The notes under the pieces: model-generated | What the model was told of the DNA's origin: nothing | Databases searched by the model: none | The model's input: the letters and a program-made list of their open reading frames with translations, nothing else | Program-made: the position numbers and the translations under genes | Source: Bauldia sp. | GTDB lineage: Bacteria > Pseudomonadota > Alphaproteobacteria > Rhizobiales > Kaistiaceae | NCBI GenBank assembly: GCA_026126065.1 | Contig: JAHCJY010000005.1 | Span: 61,058-125,057 of the forward strand | Reading direction: 5' to 3' | DNA: 64,000 nt | Shown: piece by piece, positions 45,008 through 53,214 of the stretch | Position numbering within the stretch: position 1 is the stretch's first letter | Layout of the letters: every line of letters begins with the position of its first letter

Positions 45008-46267
45008 ATGGCTTTGTGGATAGCGATGGCCGTGCTGACGGCGGCCGCGGCCATCGCGCTCCTGGCCCCGCTGTTGCGCAATCGCGCCGGCACGACCGCC
45101 CGCGACGCCGAAAAGGCCATCTACCGCGACCAGCTCGATGAGGTCGCCCGCGACGTGTCGCGCGGCGTGCTTGCTCCAGGCGAGGCCGAAGCCGCCCGCG
45201 TCGAGATTTCCCGCCGCCTCCTCAAGGCCGACGAATCGGCTCCCGATACGGCCATTACGACATCGAACCGCTCGCGAATCGCAGCGGTGATCGCCGTTGT
45301 CGTCCTGCCGACCGTTGGGCTTGCGCTCTACCCGTGGTGGCTTGGCTCTCCCGGTTTGCGCGACATGCCGATCGAGGAGCGCCTCGCGGACCCGCGGACC
45401 GACGATCTCCCCGCGATGGCCGTGGCGCTGGATGCGGCCCTTCAGGCCAATCCCGACAATGCCGGGCTCTGGCAGGAGGCGCTGTCCGTCTATGCCCAGA
45501 TCGGGCGGTTCGACGGCGTGGCGGCGGCCTACGCCAACATCGTGCGGCTCAGGCCCGATACCGATCCGACCGGCGACATCGGCGTCGGCCTCGGCGAGCT
45601 CATCGTCAACGCGACCGGCACGATCTCCGTCGACGCCCTGCGCATCTTCGACACCGTCCTGACCATCAACCCGGCGCAGACCGCGCCCAGGGTCTACCGC
45701 GCCCTCGCCCTGCAGCAGGCCGGCCTCAACGCCGAGGCCATCGTCGCCTGGCAGGAGGTCATCGCCGCGGCCCCGCCGGAGGGCGCGCCCTGGGTGACAC
45801 TCGCCGAGCAGCAGCTTGCGCAGCTCGGCGCCGGGCCCGCTGCCGGCGACACGGCGACGGCCGCCGCCGTCGACGCCCAGATCCGGGCGATGGTAGACAA
45901 TCTCGCCGCCAACCTTGTGGCGAACCCGCAGGACGCGGAAGGCTGGATGCGGCTCATCCGCTCCTACGTCGTCCTCGGCGAACTCGATCTGGCCCGCCAG
46001 GCGGTCACGTCTGCGCGATCCACATTCGCCGGGAACGACCAGGCCATACAAATGATCGAAGGTGGCGTTCTCTCGACGCCGGGAGCTGCCCTGACGGCCA
46101 ACCCGGGCGACGTGAACGCTTGGGCCCAGCTCATTCGGTCGTATAATGTGCTGGGTTTGACCGTGCAGGCGACAGAAGCAGTTGGACAGGCCCGCGCCGC
46201 GTTGGCGGGGAACGCGGAAGGGCTGGCGCTGATCGACGCGGTGGCACAGGAACTGGAGCAGCCATGA
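45008..46267 (+). CDS. ccmI: Cytochrome c maturation protein CcmI (CycH)
   Basis: A 419-residue protein with two transmembrane helices (about 2-22 and 95-115), a cytoplasmic leucine-zipper-like loop with YRDQLDEVARDVSRGVLAP, and a periplasmic TPR domain. CcmI is the apocytochrome c chaperone of the haem lyase complex with CcmF and CcmH. The following ccmE begins inside its stop (ATGA), so ccmIEFH is read as a coupled operon. The haem export genes ccmABCD and ccmG are not in this window. Confidence 0.93.
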   Translation: MALWIAMAVLTAAAAIALLAPLLRNRAGTTARDAEKAIYRDQLDEVARDVSRGVLAPGEAEAARVEISRRLLKADESAPDTAITTSNRSRIAAVIAVVVLPTVGLALYPWWLGSPGLRDMPIEERLADPRTDDLPAMAVALDAALQANPDNAGLWQEALSVYAQIGRFDGVAAAYANIVRLRPDTDPTGDIGVGLGELIVNATGTISVDALRIFDTVLTINPAQTAPRVYRALALQQAGLNAEAIVAWQEVIAAAPPEGAPWVTLAEQQLAQLGAGPAAGDTATAAAVDAQIRAMVDNLAANLVANPQDAEGWMRLIRSYVVLGELDLARQAVTSARSTFAGNDQAIQMIEGGVLSTPGAALTANPGDVNAWAQLIRSYNVLGLTVQATEAVGQARAALAGNAEGLALIDAVAQELEQP

Positions 46268-46812
46268 CCGTATCCCAGACGATGGGTTCCCGACCGCGCC
46301 GCATGGGGCGCAAGCAGCGCCGCATGATCGTCATCGCGCTGGCCGGGGCGGTTCTCGTCGCCGCGGTGGCGCTCATCCTCGTCGCGCTGTCCGGCAGGAT
46401 CACCTTCTTCGCCTCGCCGAGCGACATCCTCGCCAACCCGCCGCCCCAGGAACAGCGCATCCGCCTCGGCGGCCTCGTTGCGGTCAACTCGGTCGAACGC
46501 CGCGAGGACGGGCTCGTCCTCTTCGGCATCACGGACATGGCGGCGACCATCCAGGCCCAGTACCGCGGGATCGTCCCGGACCTCTTCCGCGAGGGGCAGG
46601 GCGTGGTGACCGAAGGCACGCTCGGTCCCGACGGCATCTTCAACGCGGACACCGTGCTCGCCAAGCACGACGAAGCCTACATGCCCGCCGAGGTCGTGAA
46701 CGCCCTCAAGGAGCAGGGCGAGTGGTACGGTGAACTGCCCGCCAACATGAACACCACCGCGGCGCCGGCCGCGACGCTGCCTGTCGCTCCTGCGGCGACG
46801 CCCGCGCCATGA
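46264..46812 (+). CDS. ccmE: Haem chaperone CcmE (CycJ)
   Basis: A 182-residue membrane-anchored periplasmic haem carrier. It has an N-terminal helix (about 20-43), FFASPSDILANP near 53, the OB-fold core, and the haem-attaching His135 in LAKHDEAYMP. The C-terminus is an Ala/Pro-rich flexible tail, common in this family. It is coupled by ATGA to ccmI before it and to ccmF after it. Confidence 0.96.
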   Translation: MTVSQTMGSRPRRMGRKQRRMIVIALAGAVLVAAVALILVALSGRITFFASPSDILANPPPQEQRIRLGGLVAVNSVERREDGLVLFGITDMAATIQAQYRGIVPDLFREGQGVVTEGTLGPDGIFNADTVLAKHDEAYMPAEVVNALKEQGEWYGELPANMNTTAAPAATLPVAPAATPAP

Positions 46813-48824
46813 TCGCCGAACTCGGGCACTACGCGCTTGTCCTCGCGATCGCCGTCGCGATCGTCCAGAGCATCGTCCCGTTCTGGGGCGCCCGGACCGG
46901 CGATTCGCGCCTGATGGCGATCGCCCGCCCGGCGGCCGTGACCCAGTTCCTGCTCGTCGGCATCGCCTTCGCGGCGCTGACCCAGGCGTACATCGTCTCG
47001 GACTTTTCGCTCCTGAACGTCTACGAGAACTCGCATACGGCGAAGCCGATGCTGTTCAAGATCAGCGGCGTATGGGGCAACCATGAGGGGTCGATGCTCC
47101 TCTGGGTGCTGATCCTCACCCTGTTCGGCAGCCTCGTGGCCGTCTTCGGCCGCAACCTCCCCGAAAAACTCCGTGCGCTGGTACTGTCGGTGCAGGGGTG
47201 GATCGGCGTCTCGTTCATCGGCTTCATCCTCTTCACCTCCAACCCGTTCGTCCGCCTGTCGCCGGCGCCGATCGAGGGCCGGGACCTCAACCCGGTCCTC
47301 CAGGACATCGGCCTCGCAATCCATCCGCCGCTCCTCTACCTCGGCTATGTCGGCTGCTCGATCGCGTTCGCCTTCGCGGTCGCCGCCCTCATCGACGGCA
47401 AGATCGAGGCGGCATGGGCGCGCTGGGTGCGGCCGTGGACGCTTGTGTCGTGGCTGTTCCTGACCCTCGGCATCGCTATGGGCTCCTACTGGGCCTATTA
47501 CGAGCTCGGCTGGGGCGGCTGGTGGTTCTGGGATCCGGTCGAGAACTCCTCGTTCATGCCGTGGCTTGCGGCCACCGCGCTCCTTCACTCGGCCATCGTG
47601 ATGGAGAAGCGCGACGCGCTGAAGGTCTGGACGGTGCTCCTCGCCATCCTCACCTTCTCGCTCAGCCTTCTTGGCACCTTCCTCGTGCGCTCGGGCGTCC
47701 TCACCTCGGTCCACACCTTCGCGGCCGACCCCGGCCGCGGCCTCTGGATCCTCACGATCCTGATCCTGTTCATCGGCGGCGCGCTCGTGCTGTTCACCGG
47801 GAGGGCAGGAGCGCTGTCGAAGGGCGGCCTGTTTGCGCCGATCAGCCGCGAGGGCTCGCTCGTCCTCAACAACCTCTTCCTCACCGCCGCATGCGCGACC
47901 GTGCTGATCGGCACGCTCTATCCTCTGGTCGTCGAGGCGGTGGCGGGCCAGACGATCTCGGTCGGTGCGCCGTTCTTCAATGCCACGTTCGGCCCGCTGA
48001 TGGTGCCGCTCCTGCTAGCGGTGCCGTTCGGCCCCATGCTCGCCTGGAAACGCGGCGATATCTACGCCGCCAGCCAACGCCTGATGGTTGCCTTCGGGCT
48101 CGCGATCCTCGGTGTGATCATCGTCGCGATATCGGCGGGCTTCGACGCCTTCCTCGCTGCCTTCGGCGTGGGCCTTGCGATCTGGCTCATCGTCGGTGCC
48201 CTGACGGAACTGGCCTTCCGGGCGCAGTTGTTCCGCGTGGGCCTCGGGACCTCGCTGCGCCGGCTCGCCGGCCTGCCGCGCTCGGCATTCGGAATGGCGC
48301 TCGGCCATCTCGGCCTCGGGGTGACGGTCCTCGGCATCGTCGTTTCGTCCACCTGGTCGACCGAGACGATCCGTGACGTCCGCCCGGGCGACACGGTGAC
48401 CGTGTCCGGCCGCGACGTCACCTTTGACGGCTTCTCCCGCGAGGAGACCGGCAACTACAACGCGACGATCGTCCACTTCACGATCAGCCGCGACGGGGAG
48501 TTTCTCCGAACCACGACCGGCGAGAAGCGCGGCTACACCACGCGCATGGTGCCGACCACCGAGGCGTCGATCAACTGGTTTGGCGCCACTCACCTCTACA
48601 TCTCGCCCGGCGACGTGAAAGAGGGTGGGATCGTGCTCGATCCGGGCGTGTACTCGGACCAGAGCGTTCTCACCCTGTACGTCTACTGGAAGCCCCTTGT
48701 TGCCCTGATCTGGCTCGGCACCGTCATCATGGCGTTCGGCGGCGTCCTTTCGCTGAGCGATCGTCGCCTCAGGGTCGGCGCGCCGAAGACGGCGCGCCGC
48801 CAAATCGTCCAGCCGGCGGAGTAG
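46809..48824 (+). CDS. ccmF: Haem lyase subunit CcmF (CycK)
   Basis: A 671-residue polytopic inner-membrane protein that ligates haem to apocytochrome c. It carries the tryptophan-rich WWD motif GWGGWWFWDPVENSSFMPWL (about 235-254), flanking His residues and about 14 transmembrane segments, with a periplasmic domain near the C-terminus. It is translationally coupled to ccmE (ATGA). Two bases separate it from ccmH. Confidence 0.97.
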   Translation: MIAELGHYALVLAIAVAIVQSIVPFWGARTGDSRLMAIARPAAVTQFLLVGIAFAALTQAYIVSDFSLLNVYENSHTAKPMLFKISGVWGNHEGSMLLWVLILTLFGSLVAVFGRNLPEKLRALVLSVQGWIGVSFIGFILFTSNPFVRLSPAPIEGRDLNPVLQDIGLAIHPPLLYLGYVGCSIAFAFAVAALIDGKIEAAWARWVRPWTLVSWLFLTLGIAMGSYWAYYELGWGGWWFWDPVENSSFMPWLAATALLHSAIVMEKRDALKVWTVLLAILTFSLSLLGTFLVRSGVLTSVHTFAADPGRGLWILTILILFIGGALVLFTGRAGALSKGGLFAPISREGSLVLNNLFLTAACATVLIGTLYPLVVEAVAGQTISVGAPFFNATFGPLMVPLLLAVPFGPMLAWKRGDIYAASQRLMVAFGLAILGVIIVAISAGFDAFLAAFGVGLAIWLIVGALTELAFRAQLFRVGLGTSLRRLAGLPRSAFGMALGHLGLGVTVLGIVVSSTWSTETIRDVRPGDTVTVSGRDVTFDGFSREETGNYNATIVHFTISRDGEFLRTTTGEKRGYTTRMVPTTEASINWFGATHLYISPGDVKEGGIVLDPGVYSDQSVLTLYVYWKPLVALIWLGTVIMAFGGVLSLSDRRLRVGAPKTARRQIVQPAE

Positions 48825-48826
48825 CG

Positions 48827-49306
48827 GTGCGTTACCTTCGGGCCCTGCTCCTCGCGATCATGGCGCTGGCGTCGTTGCCTGCCCTCGCGGTCCAACCCGA
48901 CGAAATGCTGGCCGATCCGGTCCTCGAAGCGCGAGCCCGGGCGCTGTCGGCGGAGCTTCGCTGCCTCGTCTGCCAGAACCAGTCGATCGACGCTTCCGAC
49001 TCCCAGTTCGCCCGCGATATCCGCATTGTCCTGCGCGAGCGTCTGACGGCGGGCGACACAGACAGCGAGGCGCTGGACTTCCTCGTTGCCCGCTACGGCC
49101 AGTACATCCTGCTCAAGCCGGAGTTCAACGCCACCACGGCGCTCCTGTGGATTGCGCCGCCGCTTCTCCTCGTTGGGGGCGGAGTGCTCGCATTTGTCGT
49201 CATTCGCCGCCGCTCTCTCCGCAACGGCGAGCCCGACGCCCTGACCCCCGAGGAGCAACGCCGCCTCGACAAGGTGCTGCGCGAGTCGGGCACCGGCGGA
49301 GCCTAG
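48827..49306 (+). CDS. ccmH: Cytochrome c maturation thioredoxin-like protein CcmH (CycL)
   Basis: A 159-residue protein with a signal peptide (to about 21), the redox motif LRCLVCQNQ (Cys46, Cys49) that reduces apocytochrome CxxCH sites, and one transmembrane helix near 105-125, followed by a short cytoplasmic tail. The start is GTG. It is the last gene of the ccm operon. A stem-loop (49337-49362) lies 30 bases further on. Confidence 0.96.
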   Translation: MRYLRALLLAIMALASLPALAVQPDEMLADPVLEARARALSAELRCLVCQNQSIDASDSQFARDIRIVLRERLTAGDTDSEALDFLVARYGQYILLKPEFNATTALLWIAPPLLLVGGGVLAFVVIRRRSLRNGEPDALTPEEQRRLDKVLRESGTGGA

Positions 49307-49336
49307 TCCTCGTTGCGGGACGGCTTGCCGCCGCTT

Positions 49337-49362
49337 TCCCTCTCCCCGAACGGGGCGAGGGA
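49337..49362. repeat. Palindromic stem-loop after ccmH
   Basis: TCCCTC-T-CCCC (49337-49347), GAAC loop and GGGG-C-GAGGGA (49352-49362): 10 of 11 pairs. No T-run follows. The sequence type (CTCTCCCC...GGGG...GAGGGA) is similar to short dispersed palindromes common between genes in Rhizobiales; it may also end the ccm transcript. Confidence 0.5.
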
Positions 49363-49571
49363 CCTTCGGGACGCGGCCAGTGGCGGCTCTGCCTTGAAGC
49401 GATCGACGATCCCCTCGCATCCTCGTGATCGGCGGCAATCCGCCATTTCCCGAAACATTACGAGGGTTTAATCCGGCTGACAGGCGGCTGTAAGGTCGCC
49501 GGCGCCATCTTCCGGGTTAACGCGATGCCGAGAATGTCGGCCATCGCCTCTCTTTCCTGGGAGACCAGACC

Positions 49572-51023
49572 TTGACCTCTACCACGCTCATCAATGCCCG
49601 GCCGTCGCTGCGCCGCCGCATTCTGTTTGGCACCGTGTCGGCGCTGGCGCTTGGCACCGCCGTCGTCGTCGGCACTGCCCTCCCGCCCGGCTCCGCCAGC
49701 GCCCAGCCGGTCGTGATCGCCCAGCCGGTCGCCCTGCCGTCCTTCGCCGATGTCGTCGATGCCGTCGCCCCGGCGGTTGTCGGCATCCGCGTCCGTGGCG
49801 AATCGACCCGGCGCATCAGCATCCCCGGCTTCGACAACCTGCCGCCTGGCGTCCCGGAGCAGTTCTTCCGCGGCCTCCCCGAGCAGGAGACCGTCCCGAC
49901 CACCAGCATGGGCTCGGGCTTCTTCATCTCGGAAGACGGCTACATCGTCACGAACAACCACGTCGTCGACAACAATGCGACCGAATACACCGTCATCATG
50001 AATGACGGCACCGAGTTCGCCGCCACCCTCGTCGGCACCGACGAACTCACCGACCTTGCAGTCCTGAAGGTCGATGCGGACCGCTCGTTCCGCTACGTCG
50101 AATTCGCCACCGGGGAAGTCCGGGTCGGTGACTGGGCCGTTGCCGTCGGCACGCCCTTCGGCCTCGGCAACACGGTCACCGCCGGCATCGTCTCGGCAGA
50201 GGGCCGGTCCCTCGGCAACAACGCCTACGACGACTACATCCAGATCGACGCGGCGGTGAACCAGGGCAATTCGGGCGGCCCGACCTTCAACCTCGCCGGC
50301 CAGGTCATCGGCGTGAACACGGCGATCTACTCGCCGACCGGCGGCAATGTCGGCATCGCGTTCGCGATCCCGGCCGCCGTCGCGGCCAACGTCGTCGCCG
50401 ATCTCATCGACGACGGGACGGTCTCGCGCGGCTTCCTCGGTGTCCAGATCCAGTCGGTCGACGGCAATCTGGCGGAGGTTCTCGGCCTGCCCGGTCCGGG
50501 CGGCGCGCTCGTTGGTGGCCCGACCGGCGACAGCCCGGCATTCGCCGCGGGTATCCAGACCCGTGACGTCATCCTCCGGCTCAACGGCGAGGACGTGGCG
50601 GATTCGACCGACCTTGCCCGCAAGATCGGCGCGCTCGACCCCGGCACATCCGTCACGCTGACGGTGTTCCGCAACGGCGAAACCCTCGACATCACGGTGA
50701 CCCTGGCCGCGATGCCGACCGCCGCCGAACGCGCCGCCGCCGATGAGCCGGCCCCCGCCGAGCCGGCGCCCGAGATCAACATCGGCATGGCCATTGGCAC
50801 CTACCAGGGCCAGGTCGTCATCGCGGACCTCAACCCGACGGGCTCCGCCGCGCAGGCTGGTCTCCGCCAGGGCGACGTGATCGTTGCCGTCGGCGACACC
50901 CAGGTGCGGTCAACCCAGGACGTCCGCGACGCGGTCACCGCCGCCCGCGAGGCCGACCGCCCTGCCATCCTCTTCCAGGTCACCCGCGACGGCGCCACTC
51001 TGTTCGCCGCCGTGCCCCTCTAG
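49572..51023 (+). CDS. degP: Periplasmic serine protease DegP/HtrA (Do-like)
   Basis: A 483-residue trypsin-like protease and chaperone of the cell envelope. It has a long signal peptide (to about 44), then the protease domain with catalytic triad His130 (TNNHVV), Asp161 (TDLAVLK) and Ser234 (GNSGGP), and two PDZ domains (about 285-375 and 400-480). The start is TTG with GGGAG eight bases upstream. It is the first gene of the degP-regulator-kinase-glnE group known from rhizobia, followed by its own terminator. Confidence 0.95.
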   Translation: MTSTTLINARPSLRRRILFGTVSALALGTAVVVGTALPPGSASAQPVVIAQPVALPSFADVVDAVAPAVVGIRVRGESTRRISIPGFDNLPPGVPEQFFRGLPEQETVPTTSMGSGFFISEDGYIVTNNHVVDNNATEYTVIMNDGTEFAATLVGTDELTDLAVLKVDADRSFRYVEFATGEVRVGDWAVAVGTPFGLGNTVTAGIVSAEGRSLGNNAYDDYIQIDAAVNQGNSGGPTFNLAGQVIGVNTAIYSPTGGNVGIAFAIPAAVAANVVADLIDDGTVSRGFLGVQIQSVDGNLAEVLGLPGPGGALVGGPTGDSPAFAAGIQTRDVILRLNGEDVADSTDLARKIGALDPGTSVTLTVFRNGETLDITVTLAAMPTAAERAAADEPAPAEPAPEINIGMAIGTYQGQVVIADLNPTGSAAQAGLRQGDVIVAVGDTQVRSTQDVRDAVTAAREADRPAILFQVTRDGATLFAAVPL

Positions 51024-51085
51024 GCCTGGATAACTGAGCGGACGGGAGTCGTTCCTAGTCGCCCCCCAACTTCCGTCCGTCACTG

Positions 51086-51122
51086 AACGGCAGGCTGGAT
51101 TCGTCCGGCCTGCCGTTTCTTT
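51086..51122 (+). terminator. degP terminator
   Basis: AACGGCAGGC (51086-51095) pairs with GCCTGCCGTT (51108-51117) over a 12-base loop, followed by TCTTTAT. Confidence 0.8.
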
Positions 51123-51164
51123 ATCCGGCGGCCCCCGCCGCCCCCTTGCTGGTATGCTCCGCCG

Positions 51165-51845
51165 ATGCGAATCCTGCTGATCGAAGACGACAGGGAGACC
51201 GCCGCCTACCTCACCAAGGCGCTGCGCGAAGCCGGTCATGTCCCGGACCACGCCGGCGACGGCCTCACCGGGACCGACATGGCCCTCGCCGGCGAATACG
51301 ATGTCCTTGTGGTCGACCGCATGCTGCCGCAGCGCGACGGCCTCGCGGTGGTGGCGGAACTGCGGAAGGCGGGCGCGGAGGTGCCGGTTCTCATCCTGTC
51401 GGCCCTCGGCCGGGTCGATGATCGCGTCACCGGCCTTCGCGCCGGCGGCGATGACTATCTTGCCAAGCCCTTCGCCTTCTCGGAGCTTCTCGCCCGCATC
51501 GAAGTGCTGGCGCGACGCCGCCGTCCCGGGGAAAGCGAGACCGCCTACAAGGTCGGCGACCTCGAACTCGACCGCCTGTCCCATTCGGTGACGCGGGCGG
51601 GAAAGGCGATCCCGCTTCAGCCGCGCGAGTTTCGCCTTCTGGAATATCTGATGCGGAACGCGGAGAAGGTCGTGACGCGGACGATGCTTCTCGAGCACGT
51701 CTGGGACTATCACTTCGACCCGCAGACGAACGTCATCGACGTCCACGTCTCGCGGCTTCGGGCCAAGATCGACAAGGGGTTCTCGCCGCCGCTCCTCCAC
51801 ACCGTGCGCGGCGCGGGATACATGGTCCGTGGCCCGCGGCGGTAG
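51165..51845 (+). CDS. OmpR-family response regulator
   Basis: A 226-residue two-component regulator: receiver (EDD 7-9, phospho-acceptor Asp51 in LVVDRMLP, Lys in YLAKPF near 101) and C-terminal winged helix with the LRAKIDKG...TVRGAGYMVRG end typical of OmpR/PhoB type. It partners with the kinase that starts 17 bases before its stop. In rhizobia this pair sits between degP and glnE; an envelope-stress role is likely but not proven. Confidence 0.9.
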   Translation: MRILLIEDDRETAAYLTKALREAGHVPDHAGDGLTGTDMALAGEYDVLVVDRMLPQRDGLAVVAELRKAGAEVPVLILSALGRVDDRVTGLRAGGDDYLAKPFAFSELLARIEVLARRRRPGESETAYKVGDLELDRLSHSVTRAGKAIPLQPREFRLLEYLMRNAEKVVTRTMLLEHVWDYHFDPQTNVIDVHVSRLRAKIDKGFSPPLLHTVRGAGYMVRGPRR

Positions 51846-53214
51846 GATCGTCTCCACCACGGCGTTCAAGCTCTCGGCGATCTATCTCGCCGTCTTCACC
51901 GTGTTCGCGCTCGTCTTCGTCCTGTCGATCAATTTCGCCGCGAACCGGCTCTTCAATCAGCAGATCTCGGCCACGATCGCCTCCGAGTTCTCCGATCTTG
52001 CGATCGCCTGGAACGAGGGCGGCGTCGTCGGCCTCATCAACGCGATCGACGGCCGCAGCAACCGGCCCGGCGCGAGCCTCTACCTGCTGGCCGACAGCAA
52101 TGGCGGCATCGTCGCCGGCAACGTGAACGCCGTCGCCACCGAGTTCCTCGCCCGCGCCGTGCAGACCCCCGCGGTGGTCGGCTACACCGGCGACGACGGC
52201 GTGCAGCGCGTGGCGATGGTGCAGGTCGTGCGGCTTTCCGGCGGACTGTTCCTCCTCGTCGGCCGCGACATGTCCGAGCGCGAGCGCTTCGCGGAGATCA
52301 CGCGCCTCGCGCTGATCGTGGCCGGCGTCCTTCTTCTCGGCCTCGGCCTCGTCTCGTGGTTCTTCGTCAGCCGGCGCGTCCTCCGGCGCATCGATTCGAT
52401 TTCTGCCACGACACGGCGGATCATGGCCGGCGACCTGACCGGGCGGCTCGAGGTCGCCGGCACGAAGGACGAGTTCGATCGCCTCGCCGACAGCCTCAAT
52501 GCGATGCTGGAGCGGCTGGAGGCACTGATGCGGGGGCTGAAGGAAGTGTCGGACAACATCGCGCACGACCTCAAGACGCCGCTCAGCCGCATGCGCAATC
52601 GCCTCGACGCGGCGCTGGCCAGCGCAGATAGGGAGGCCGGGCGGGAGGCGATGGCCGCGGCCATCGAGGACGCCGACCAGCTGATCGAGACGTTCAACGC
52701 GCTGCTGACGATCGCCCGCATCGAAGCCGGCTCCACCGACGAGCATGCGGACGAGGTCGATGCCGCCGCCATGGTGCGCGATATCGTCGAACTCTACGAG
52801 CCGGTGGCAGATGAGGCGGGCGCGGCCATCGTCGTCCAGGCTGAGGGAACGCAGCCGCTCCGCGGCAATCGCGAGCTTCTCTCGCAGGCGGTCGCGAACC
52901 TCATCGACAATGCCATCAAGCACGGCCGGCCGGCCGACCCCGCGACGCCGCCATCGATCCGCGTCTCCGTCCGCCGCGACGGCAACGATCTCCTGATTGC
53001 CGTTGCCGACAACGGGCCTGGGATACCCGAGGAGGAGAGGGGCCGCGTTCAGGAGCGCTTCGTCCGCCTCGAGACGAGCCGCTCGACGCCCGGTACCGGC
53101 CTCGGCCTCAGTCTCGTCGCCGCGCTGGCAAAGCTGCACCGCGGGCGCCTCGAACTGACGGATGCGGGGCCGGGTCTCCTGGCCACCATCCGCCTGCCGG
53201 TCGCGGTCGCATGA
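51829..53214 (+). CDS. HAMP-domain sensor histidine kinase
   Basis: A 461-residue inner-membrane kinase: transmembrane helices near 13-35 and 164-184, a periplasmic sensor of about 130 residues between them, HAMP (about 185-238), HisKA with His246 in NIAHDLKTPLSRM, N box NLIDNAIKHGR near 360, G1 DNGPGIP near 394 and G2 GTGLGLSLV near 424. The start is GTG 51829, inside the response regulator; no other start is available in frame nearby. The stop overlaps glnE as ATGA, so sensing and nitrogen-regulatory genes are co-translated. Confidence 0.9.
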   Translation: MARGGRIVSTTAFKLSAIYLAVFTVFALVFVLSINFAANRLFNQQISATIASEFSDLAIAWNEGGVVGLINAIDGRSNRPGASLYLLADSNGGIVAGNVNAVATEFLARAVQTPAVVGYTGDDGVQRVAMVQVVRLSGGLFLLVGRDMSERERFAEITRLALIVAGVLLLGLGLVSWFFVSRRVLRRIDSISATTRRIMAGDLTGRLEVAGTKDEFDRLADSLNAMLERLEALMRGLKEVSDNIAHDLKTPLSRMRNRLDAALASADREAGREAMAAAIEDADQLIETFNALLTIARIEAGSTDEHADEVDAAAMVRDIVELYEPVADEAGAAIVVQAEGTQPLRGNRELLSQAVANLIDNAIKHGRPADPATPPSIRVSVRRDGNDLLIAVADNGPGIPEEERGRVQERFVRLETSRSTPGTGLGLSLVAALAKLHRGRLELTDAGPGLLATIRLPVAVA